Assembly (NCBI GenBank): GCA_041687475.1
Contig: JAWLBW010000244.1
Span: 1 to 7,240, forward strand
Length of the DNA stretch: 7,240 bases
Direction of reading: 5' to 3'
Origin: JAWLBW01 sp041687475
GTDB lineage: Bacteria > J088 > JAWLBW01
The position numbers and the translations under genes are program-made. Within the stretch, counting starts at the first letter, position 1, and every line of letters starts with the position of its first letter. Below, piece by piece: positions 1 through 5,341 of the stretch. The notes below the pieces were generated by a model. The model saw only the letters and a list, made by a program, of their open reading frames with translations. It was not told the origin of the DNA and ran no database searches.

Positions 1-156
1 GGAAGATTGCCAGGTGTCGAGGTCGCCGACTTCGGCCACCGCGGCGTTGAAGCGGGCCCGCACGCGGTCCTTGATCTGGAGCACGATGCGGCGCTTGGCT
101 TTCAGGCTGTCGGCTCCGTGCAGGTACAGGCGTATCGTAAGCACGCCTACGTACAC
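1..156 (-). CDS. ylxP: DUF503 family protein (YlxP-like), N-terminal part, cut by the window edge
   Basis: The first 52 residues are visible; the 3' part lies left of the window. They begin (M)YVGVLTIRLYLHG, followed by the basic stretch SLKAKRR, RVRARFN and VAEVGDLDTWQ. This matches the N-terminus of the small (about 90-100 residue) DUF503 proteins, in which a hydrophobic strand precedes SLKxKRR and later AEV and a WQ motif. The family is predicted to be a small ferredoxin-like-fold protein with no firmly established biochemical role. Its usual position between infB and rbfA suggests a part in translation or ribosome maturation (inference). The start is GTG at 156-154: the infB stop TAA lies in the same frame one codon upstream, so nothing further upstream is possible, and a GAGGT Shine-Dalgarno sequence lies 5 bases before it. 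Only 3 bases separate it from infB, so translational coupling is likely. Confidence 0.88.
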   Translation of the reverse strand, partial: MYVGVLTIRLYLHGADSLKAKRRIVLQIKDRVRARFNAAVAEVGDLDTWQSS

Positions 157-159
157 GAA

Positions 160-2907
160 TTACCTCGCGGCAGCCGTACCGCCGCCACCGAGGCTGCGGG
201 CGACCTGTTCGACTTCGAAGACCTCGATGACGTCGCCGACCTTGATGTCGTTGTAGCCATCAAGCGAGATACCGCACTCAAAGCCGCTCTGCACTTCACG
301 CACGTCGTCCTTGACCCGGCGCAGTGAGCCGATTTTACCGGTGTAAACGATGGTGCCGTCACGCAGCAGCCGCGCCTGACCGGTGCGGGTTACCTTGCCG
401 TCGGTTACCATGCAGCCTGCGATGGTACCCGAACGCGTCACCACGAAGGTCTGGCGAACTTCTGCCCGGCCGAGCACCACTTCGCGCTCTTCGGGGGCCA
501 GCATGCCTTCCATCGCCTTACGAATCGCGTCGACGGCCTCGTAAATGATGGTGAAAGCTTCGAGGTCGACGCCTTCCTGCTCGGCAAGCCGGGTCGACTT
601 GCCGTCGGGGCGCGTGTTGAAGCAGATGACGACCGCATTCGAGGCCGAAGCCAGCATGACGTCGCTTTCGCTGACGGCGCCGACGCCGGTGTGAATGATG
701 CGAACCTTGACCTCGTCGGTGCTGAGCTTGACGAAGCTGTCCTTGAGCGCCTCGATGGAGCCCTGCACGTCGGCCTTGATGATGAGGCGCAGCTCCTGGG
801 TTTCGCCTTCCTTGATCTGCTTGTAGAGATCTTCGAGGCTGACCTTGGAGGTGCGCGCCATTTCGATTTCGCGCTCCTTCATCGCCCGGTGTTCGGCCAC
901 CTGCTTGGCGGTCTTTTCATCCTTGACGACGTGGAACCTCTCGCCGGCCGGCGGCACCTCGGAAAGACCGAGCACCTCAATGGGCAGGCTCGGACCGGCC
1001 TCGGGAATCTGCTTGCCGTGGTCGTCGAGCATGGCGCGAACGCGGCCGTAGGACTTACCGGCAACGACGTAGCTGCCGACCTGCATGTTGCCGTCCTGCA
1101 CGAGCAGCGTCGCCACGGGGCCGCGGCCCTTGTCGAGGCGGCTTTCAATGACCACGCCGGTCGCGAGCTTGGTCGCGTCGGCACGGAGTTCGAGCACTTC
1201 GGCCTGCAGCAGAATCGAATCGAGCAGGTTGGAAATGCCCGTGCGGGCCTTGGCCGACACGTTTTCGAAAATCGTCTCGCCGCCCCATTCCTCGGGTACG
1301 AGGCCGTACTCGGTCAGCTGCTGCTTGACCTTGTCGGGGTTGGCTTCGGGCAGGTCGACCTTGTTCACCGCCACGATAATCGGCACACCGGCTTCCTTAG
1401 CGTGCGAGATTGCTTCAATGGTCTGCGGCATGACGCCGTCGTTGGCGGCCACCACGATAATGGCAATGTCGGTAACCTGGGCGCCGCGGGCACGCATTGC
1501 CGTAAAGGCTTCGTGGCCCGGGGTGTCGATGAAGGTCACGACGCCCTTTTCGGTGTGCGCCTGGTAGGCACCGATGTGCTGCGTAATGCCGCCGGCCTCG
1601 CCCGATGCAACGTCGGCGCTGCGAATGGCGTCAAGCAGCGAAGTCTTACCATGGTCGACGTGCCCCATGACGGTGACCACCGGAGAACGCACGGCGAGCT
1701 TGGTCGGATCGGCCGGCTCCTGCTGGGCCTCGAGTACGTCTTCGACCTGAAACGACACGTTCTCGATTTCATAGCCGTACTCGGCGGCGATGATGGCGGC
1801 CGTATCGACGTCTATGCCCTGGTTTATCGTGGCCATGACGCCGAGTTCCATGAGACGCTTGGTCAACTCACCCGCCTTGACGCCCATGTTGTGGGCAAGG
1901 TCGCCGACGGTAATGGCATCGGAAATGCGAATCTTGCGCTTGATGGCCTTGGGCGTGGTAATCTCGGTCTTCATCGCCTCGCGACGACGACGATCACCCT
2001 TGCGCTTGCGACCGCCCCCGCGAATGACGTCGAACTCGTCATCGCCGAAGCCGCCACCCTTGAAGTCACGCTTGGTCACCACACGCCGGCGCAGGCCGCC
2101 GGCCTTGGTCTTGCCCTTGCGGGCGCCGGGGCCGCCGGCGCGCCGATCTTCTTCCTCGCCGTCGCGGGGGGTAGTCTGCGGAACGGCGGCGCTGGTGCGC
2201 AACTGATCGAGCGGAATGCGCGGCTTGTCGAGAATGCGCGCCTGCTCGAAGGTAATCTTGCTGCCCGGACGGGGGGCGGCGGCCTGCTGAGGCTGCGCAG
2301 CCTCGGCGGCGGCCGGTTCAGCCACGGGGGCCGGCTTCTCGACGGCTGCCGGAGTTTCCTCGGCCACAGGTTGTTCAGGCTGCGCCTCGGCGGCGGCAGG
2401 CTGCTCTTCCTTTACCGGCACTTCTGCGGGCTGCGCCTCGACCGCAGGGGCCTTCGGCTGCTCGGGTTCGGCGGCGGCAGCCGGCTGCTCGACCTCGGTC
2501 GAAGCCGCGGCGGGCGCCTCGACCTCTGCAGGTTTCTGCTCGGGTGCCGGTGCTTCGGCGCCGGCGGCAGGGCGACGGCGAATGACCACAGTCGGCTTCT
2601 GCTCGGCCGGAGCCTCGGCGGCTTCCTTCTTCTCGGCTGCCTCGGGAGCTTCTTCCTGCTTTCGCGAACGACGGCGAATAACCACCGATTTGCCCGCGAC
2701 CGGACGGTCGATGCGCTTTTCCGTGACTACTCCCTGCGGAGCCGGCTCCTCACCCGAGAGGTGCGCCTTAACGCGACGAGCCTGCGTTTCATCGACGACG
2801 CTCATGTGATTGGTCACTTCGTAACCAAGCGACTTGAGCACGTTCAGCAGCTCGTTGTTGCGCATGCCAAGTTCCTTGGCGAGTTCATGTACACGCATCT
2901 TGCCCAT
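160..2907 (-). CDS. infB: Translation initiation factor IF-2
   Basis: 915-residue cytoplasmic GTPase that brings initiator fMet-tRNA to the 30S subunit and promotes subunit joining. A first IF2_N domain (about 1-52, RVHELAKELG) is followed by an Ala/Pro/Glu-rich linker (about 53-215), a basic Gly/Arg-rich stretch (about 250-312) and a second IF2_N-like domain (about 325-385). The G domain is intact: G1 GHVDHGKT 415-422, G2 GGITQHIG 439-446, G3 DTPGHE 461-466, G4 NKVD 515-518, G5 SAK 551-553. Beta-barrel domain II, domain III and the C-terminal fMet-tRNA-binding domain follow, ending near GYNDIKVGDVIEVFE. It is slightly longer than the 890-residue E. coli protein because of its linker. The ATG at 2907 is chosen because MGKMRVHELAKEL matches the usual IF-2 N-terminus and AGAGGA lies 3 bases upstream; the ATG three codons later (2898) is a less likely alternative. 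It lies 72 bases after nusA. Confidence 0.98.
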   Translation of the reverse strand: MGKMRVHELAKELGMRNNELLNVLKSLGYEVTNHMSVVDETQARRVKAHLSGEEPAPQGVVTEKRIDRPVAGKSVVIRRRSRKQEEAPEAAEKKEAAEAPAEQKPTVVIRRRPAAGAEAPAPEQKPAEVEAPAAASTEVEQPAAAAEPEQPKAPAVEAQPAEVPVKEEQPAAAEAQPEQPVAEETPAAVEKPAPVAEPAAAEAAQPQQAAAPRPGSKITFEQARILDKPRIPLDQLRTSAAVPQTTPRDGEEEDRRAGGPGARKGKTKAGGLRRRVVTKRDFKGGGFGDDEFDVIRGGGRKRKGDRRRREAMKTEITTPKAIKRKIRISDAITVGDLAHNMGVKAGELTKRLMELGVMATINQGIDVDTAAIIAAEYGYEIENVSFQVEDVLEAQQEPADPTKLAVRSPVVTVMGHVDHGKTSLLDAIRSADVASGEAGGITQHIGAYQAHTEKGVVTFIDTPGHEAFTAMRARGAQVTDIAIIVVAANDGVMPQTIEAISHAKEAGVPIIVAVNKVDLPEANPDKVKQQLTEYGLVPEEWGGETIFENVSAKARTGISNLLDSILLQAEVLELRADATKLATGVVIESRLDKGRGPVATLLVQDGNMQVGSYVVAGKSYGRVRAMLDDHGKQIPEAGPSLPIEVLGLSEVPPAGERFHVVKDEKTAKQVAEHRAMKEREIEMARTSKVSLEDLYKQIKEGETQELRLIIKADVQGSIEALKDSFVKLSTDEVKVRIIHTGVGAVSESDVMLASASNAVVICFNTRPDGKSTRLAEQEGVDLEAFTIIYEAVDAIRKAMEGMLAPEEREVVLGRAEVRQTFVVTRSGTIAGCMVTDGKVTRTGQARLLRDGTIVYTGKIGSLRRVKDDVREVQSGFECGISLDGYNDIKVGDVIEVFEVEQVARSLGGGGTAAAR
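162..166 (-). promoter_or_regulatory. Ribosome binding site of the DUF503 gene, overlapping the infB stop
   Basis: The minus strand reads GAGGT, then AATTC, then the GTG start. The motif lies in the last infB codons and its final T is the first base of the infB TAA stop. This placement supports the GTG start and translational coupling: ribosomes finishing infB would cover or expose the site. Confidence 0.65.
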
Positions 2908-2910
2908 GCT

Positions 2911-2916
2911 TCCTCT
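2911..2916 (-). promoter_or_regulatory. Ribosome binding site of infB
   Basis: AGAGGA on the minus strand, ending 3 bases before the ATG at 2907 (4 bases if GAGG is taken as the core) and 12 bases before the alternative ATG at 2898. The spacing is slightly short for the first start and long for the second. Together with the protein N-terminus this favours 2907. Confidence 0.55.
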
Positions 2917-2965
2917 GAAATCTCCCTAAGCGGAAGGCCGGCCCTTTGCGACCGCCCCGCAGCGC

Positions 2966-2997
2966 GTTCAGTCGAGCACTTAACCGTGCGACTGAAC
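2966..2997 (-). promoter_or_regulatory. Strong stem-loop enclosing the nusA stop codon
   Basis: In the transcript the last nusA codons form the 5' arm (GTTCAGTCGCAC, 2997-2986) and the bases after the stop form the 3' arm (GTGCTCGACTGAAC, 2979-2966). All 12 positions pair: 9 bp, a 2-base bulge (TC in the RNA sense) and 3 bp, closing the 6-base loop GGTTAA that contains the TAA stop. No T-run follows; the next bases are GCGCTGCGGGG, so it does not look like an intrinsic terminator. It is more likely an intercistronic element affecting RNA processing, stability or nusA/infB coupling (inference). It lies 58 bases upstream of the infB start. Confidence 0.7.
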
Positions 2998-4512
2998 CTC
3001 GCCGCCGGCGACGTCTTCCGGCGCTTCCTTCGTATTCTTCTCGTTCCCTTCCTGCGGAGCGAGCTCCAGACGCTTGCGCGCTTCTTCCTGAAGCTGCAGC
3101 GCCTTTTCCCGCACTCCCTCGAGCGATGCCAGCGCGGTGAGCTCGGCCGACGCCAGCTGCGAGACGGTGCGGATACCCGCAGCATCCAGCAGTTCGACGA
3201 CCGGCTGCTCGGCAAACGGCAGCTCGATGGGCGACTTATCGACCCACTCGGCTACGCGTGCCTCGCGCTCGCGGCTCTCGACCAGCACCTCGCCTGCATT
3301 GGCGATGAGCACCTGCAGCTTCTCGACCGGAATCTCGGTTTCGTTCGAAAGCTGGGCGGGCTCGGCGTTGGCCAGGTCCTCGATGTTCTCGATGCCGGCC
3401 TGAAAGAGCAGTTCGATGGCGGTATCGCTGATACCGGGAATCTGCTTCAGGGCGGCCTTGGCTTTCTCTGAAGCCTCGACCATCTCCGTTTCCGAACGGA
3501 TGTCGACATTCCAGCCGGTCAGCTGAACGGCAAGCTTGACGTTCTGCCCGCGCCGGCCGATGGCCAGCGACAGCTGATCATCGGGAACGATGACTTCCAT
3601 CTTCCTGTCGATTTCATCAATGATGACCTGGGTGATCTCGGCCGGGCTCAACGCATTTTCGATGAGACGTGCCGGATCCTCGGACCATTGGATGATATCG
3701 ATTTTCTCGCCGCGCAGCTCCTGCACGACGTTTTGTACACGCGACCCCTTCATGCCCACGCAGGCGCCGACGGGGTCGACGTCCTTGTCGTAGCTGAAGA
3801 CCGCAACCTTGGCGCGGCTGCCGGGTTCGCGGGCAATCGCCTTGATATCGACGACGCCCTCGTGAATCTCAGGCACCTCGAGTTCAAACAGCTTGCGAAT
3901 GAAATTCGGGTGCGAACGCGAAAGCACGATTGACGGCCCCCGCAGATTCTGTTGAATATCGACCACGAAGGCACGGATGCGATCGTCGGGGCGGAAGCTT
4001 TCTCGCGGAATCTGCTCGCCACGCGGAAGAATGGCCTCGGTGCGCCCCAGATCGACGATGATGTTGCCGCGCTCGATGCGACGAACAATACCGTTGATCA
4101 GATCGCCCTTGCGGTCCTTGTACTCTTCGTAGATGATCGCTTTTTCGGCTTCGCGCACCTTCTGAATGATGACCTGCTTGGCATTCTGGGCGGCAATGCG
4201 CCCCAGCATGTCGCCGACTTCCATCTTCATGCCCAGGCTGTCGCCGGGCTGGGCGTCGGGGTCGAGTTCGCGGGCCTGCGCGAGCGTGAGTTCGTTGTCG
4301 GGATCAATGTCGTCGGAGTCGACGACGTCCTTGAACTCAAACAACTCCAGCTCACCCAATTCATCATTGAAGTGAACTTCGAGGTTTTCCTTGTGCGGAT
4401 ATTTCTTCCGCGCGGCAGCTTCGACGGCCTGCTCCAACGCCTCGATGATAATCGACTTGTCGATGCCCTTGTCCCGTGCGGCCTGCTCAATGGCGCGAGC
4501 TAATTCGTTCAC
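2980..4512 (-). CDS. nusA: Transcription termination/antitermination factor NusA
   Basis: 510-residue RNA polymerase-binding factor that modulates pausing, intrinsic termination and antitermination. Domains in order: RNAP-binding N-terminal domain (about 1-130, MNELARAIEQ to IIQKVREAEK), S1 domain (about 134-200, GIVRRIERGNIIVDLG), KH1 (about 232-278, with GMKG at 253-256) and KH2 (about 300-345, LSLAIGRRGQN with GRRG at 319-322). Two helix-hairpin-helix acidic repeats follow (about 355-412, IPGISDTAIELLFQAGI; about 432-485, VVELLDAAGIRTVSQLASAE). The paired C-terminal repeats are typical of proteobacterial NusA (495 residues in E. coli) and absent from the short Gram-positive form. The start is GTG at 4512, set by a perfect AGGAGG 6 bases upstream and by the conserved family N-terminus. 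It lies 53 bases after rimP and 72 before infB, with stem-loops in both spacers. The C-terminal tail (about 488-510) is hydrophilic and poorly conserved. Confidence 0.98.
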   Translation of the reverse strand: MNELARAIEQAARDKGIDKSIIIEALEQAVEAAARKKYPHKENLEVHFNDELGELELFEFKDVVDSDDIDPDNELTLAQARELDPDAQPGDSLGMKMEVGDMLGRIAAQNAKQVIIQKVREAEKAIIYEEYKDRKGDLINGIVRRIERGNIIVDLGRTEAILPRGEQIPRESFRPDDRIRAFVVDIQQNLRGPSIVLSRSHPNFIRKLFELEVPEIHEGVVDIKAIAREPGSRAKVAVFSYDKDVDPVGACVGMKGSRVQNVVQELRGEKIDIIQWSEDPARLIENALSPAEITQVIIDEIDRKMEVIVPDDQLSLAIGRRGQNVKLAVQLTGWNVDIRSETEMVEASEKAKAALKQIPGISDTAIELLFQAGIENIEDLANAEPAQLSNETEIPVEKLQVLIANAGEVLVESREREARVAEWVDKSPIELPFAEQPVVELLDAAGIRTVSQLASAELTALASLEGVREKALQLQEEARKRLELAPQEGNEKNTKEAPEDVAGGEVQSHG

Positions 4513-4518
4513 CGTTAG

Positions 4519-4524
4519 CCTCCT
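4519..4524 (-). promoter_or_regulatory. Consensus ribosome binding site of nusA
   Basis: Perfect AGGAGG on the minus strand with a 6-base spacer (CTAACG) to the GTG start at 4512. It fixes the start codon and is the best Shine-Dalgarno match among the genes here, suggesting efficient initiation despite the GTG. Confidence 0.85.
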
Positions 4525-4530
4525 GCGGCC

Positions 4531-4556
4531 CGGCCTCGCCCGATGTGGGCGCGCCG
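4531..4556 (-). promoter_or_regulatory. GC-rich stem-loop in the rimP-nusA spacer
   Basis: Plus-strand CGGC (4531-4534) pairs with GCCG (4553-4556), and GCCC (4538-4541) pairs with GGGC (4547-4550). The 5-base loop is GATGT and a 3x2 internal loop (CTC/GC) separates the two 4-bp blocks. The same pairing forms in the minus-strand transcript. The stem ends 6 bases before the nusA AGGAGG and no T-run follows. A role in translational control or RNA processing is possible, but high local GC makes such hairpins likely by chance. Confidence 0.4.
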
Positions 4557-4565
4557 ATGCACCAT

Positions 4566-5057
4566 TCAGAAATGTAATTCGGGTTCCAGATTCGCTTTCG
4601 CGATACTGTCGAGTTCAATTTGGAACGTCGATTCGCCAACCCGCAGAAAGAGGTGGTCGTCGCCGAACCGTTCAAGTATGCCGATGAAAACACGCTGCCC
4701 TTCTATGGGCCTGCGCAGGTTGACCTTGACGCGGCGGCCGACCGCCCGTTGAAAATCCCTGGCCGGCTTGAGGGGGCGGAACAGTCCCGGGCTTGACACT
4801 TCGAGGTTGTACGCCCCGGGAATGAGCCGGTCGAGGCCTTCGGCTTCGAAAACCGGTTCGAGGTGGCGGCTGGCTGCCTTGCAGTCGTCCAGACCGACCC
4901 CGCCCGACCTGTCTATATAGATGCGAAGGACCCTTCCTGCGGGCTCAAGTCTGTACTCGGCGTCAACGAGCTCTACGTCCAGCTCTGCAAGCTTCGGCTC
5001 GGCTAGAATCCGGGCCTGTTCTTCTATCTGTTCGCGCAGCTGTTCGCCAGAGTCCAA
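4566..5057 (-). CDS. rimP: Ribosome maturation factor RimP
   Basis: 163-residue cytoplasmic factor needed for maturation of the 30S ribosomal subunit; the length is normal for the family. The N-terminal alpha/beta domain (about 1-88) contains ELVDAEYR (29-36) and LRIYIDR (44-50). The family signature LEVSSPGLFRPL (85-96) follows, then the Sm/SH3-like C-terminal barrel (about 100-163, VKVNL, IAKANLEPEL). The only canonical start in this frame is TTG at 5057; the frame is open upstream to a TAA at 5133-5135 without any ATG, GTG or TTG. The nearest Shine-Dalgarno sequence (GGAG, 5072-5069) is 11 bases from the TTG, rather far. The non-canonical ATC two codons upstream would be spaced 5 bases, so weak or unusual initiation is possible. 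It is first of the nusA-infB cluster, as in most bacteria, and its stop precedes nusA by 53 bases. Confidence 0.96.
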   Translation of the reverse strand: MDSGEQLREQIEEQARILAEPKLAELDVELVDAEYRLEPAGRVLRIYIDRSGGVGLDDCKAASRHLEPVFEAEGLDRLIPGAYNLEVSSPGLFRPLKPARDFQRAVGRRVKVNLRRPIEGQRVFIGILERFGDDHLFLRVGESTFQIELDSIAKANLEPELHF

Positions 5058-5068
5058 AGTGATGCCGT

Positions 5069-5072
5069 CTCC
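5069..5072 (-). promoter_or_regulatory. Likely ribosome binding site of rimP
   Basis: GGAG on the minus strand, 11 bases before the TTG start at 5057, which is long, and 5 bases before an in-frame ATC at 5063-5061. No better purine-rich motif lies close to the TTG, so initiation of rimP looks weak by sequence. Confidence 0.4.
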
Positions 5073-5084
5073 AAGCGCAGGAAT

Positions 5085-5113
5085 AAAAAAAAGCGGACAC
5101 CTTGCGGGAATCC
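5085..5113 (-). terminator. Terminator/attenuator-like hairpin with T8 just upstream of rimP
   Basis: On the minus strand GGATTCC (5113-5107) pairs with GGTGTCC (5101-5095) across the loop CGCAA. This gives six pairs, one of them G-U, and one U-U mismatch. GC and then eight T residues (5092-5085) follow directly. The shape is that of an intrinsic terminator, although the stem is short. It lies 28 bases before the rimP TTG. It could end the kinase transcript or act as an attenuator in the rimP-nusA-infB leader (inference). An upstream hairpin (TTCAC/GTGGA, 5124-5111) shares three bases with its 5' arm, and CACC (5122-5119) could pair instead with GGTG (5101-5098). Confidence 0.45.
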
Positions 5114-5142
5114 ACTCGGGTGAATTACCAACTTAATCCTAG

Positions 5143-5171
5143 ATGTTAGCACGTCACACAGGGTAGCGCAA
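5143..5171 (-). promoter_or_regulatory. Weak sigma-70-like promoter candidate for the rimP operon
   Basis: The minus strand reads TTGCGC (5171-5166), a 17-base spacer, then TAACAT (5148-5143). Matches are 3 of 6 to the -35 consensus and 4 of 6 to the -10 consensus, with ideal spacing. A start near 5136 would give a leader of about 80 bases that includes the T-run hairpin. Support is by motif only. Confidence 0.25.
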
Positions 5172-5341
5172 ATGGGGGCACGCGAAACTTGCCCGTGCTT
5201 TCCCGGCACCAAACCGCGCTCACGCGCTTCATCGATACCCGTTGGTTTCGCCCGAAGAGCACTTCAGGCTACCCCGCCCGGCCGTAGAAGCCAAGAGAGA
5301 CGCCTTGCAGGGGTGCGTGGCAAGCCGGCGAGGACTGCGGG

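Larger units (their letters stand above)
5058..5341 (-). other. 284-base gap between the kinase gene and rimP
   Basis: No convincing coding region lies here. Besides the promoter candidate and T-run hairpin listed separately, it holds small stem-loop potentials in the transcript sense. These include GCGC-GTGA-GCGC (5227-5216, a GNRA-type loop) and GGGCA/TGCCC around 5170-5195. None is followed by a T-run. No tRNA or known riboswitch consensus was recognised. The right-hand part is presumably the 3' end of the kinase transcript. Confidence 0.5.

Noticed and set aside
2937..2944. GGCCGGCC palindrome in the nusA-infB spacer, and GGCGCGCC at 4548-4555 in the rimP-nusA spacer
   Set aside because: Short all-GC palindromes are expected in GC-rich DNA. 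Neither has a partner copy or a spacing that suggests an operator.
691..3471. 926-codon plus-strand open frame antisense to infB and the 3' part of nusA
   Set aside because: It is in exact register with the infB and nusA codons, and the 72-base spacer keeps that register. It is open because TTA, CTA and TCA codons are rare in these GC-rich genes, and it ends where nusA uses a TCA serine codon (Ser 348). Its translation is a Leu/Gly/Asp/Arg-rich mirror of the real proteins with no recognisable domain.
3952..4503. 183-codon plus-strand open frame antisense to nusA
   Set aside because: It is the same codon-register shadow as the larger antisense frame and shows no domain or independent ribosome binding site support.
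5024..5212. 62-codon minus-strand frame overlapping the rimP start, as a possible leader peptide
   Set aside because: It overlaps rimP by 34 bases in another frame, covers the T-run hairpin, and has no clear ribosome binding site or recognisable pattern. Chance openness explains it.
5216..5227. GCGC-GTGA-GCGC mini-hairpin as terminator of the kinase gene
   Set aside because: The stem has only 4 bp and is followed by GGTTTGG with no T-run, which is insufficient for an intrinsic terminator.
5150..5341. tRNA gene upstream of rimP (as metY in E. coli)
   Set aside because: No T-loop consensus, anticodon arm or acceptor pairing could be found on either strand.
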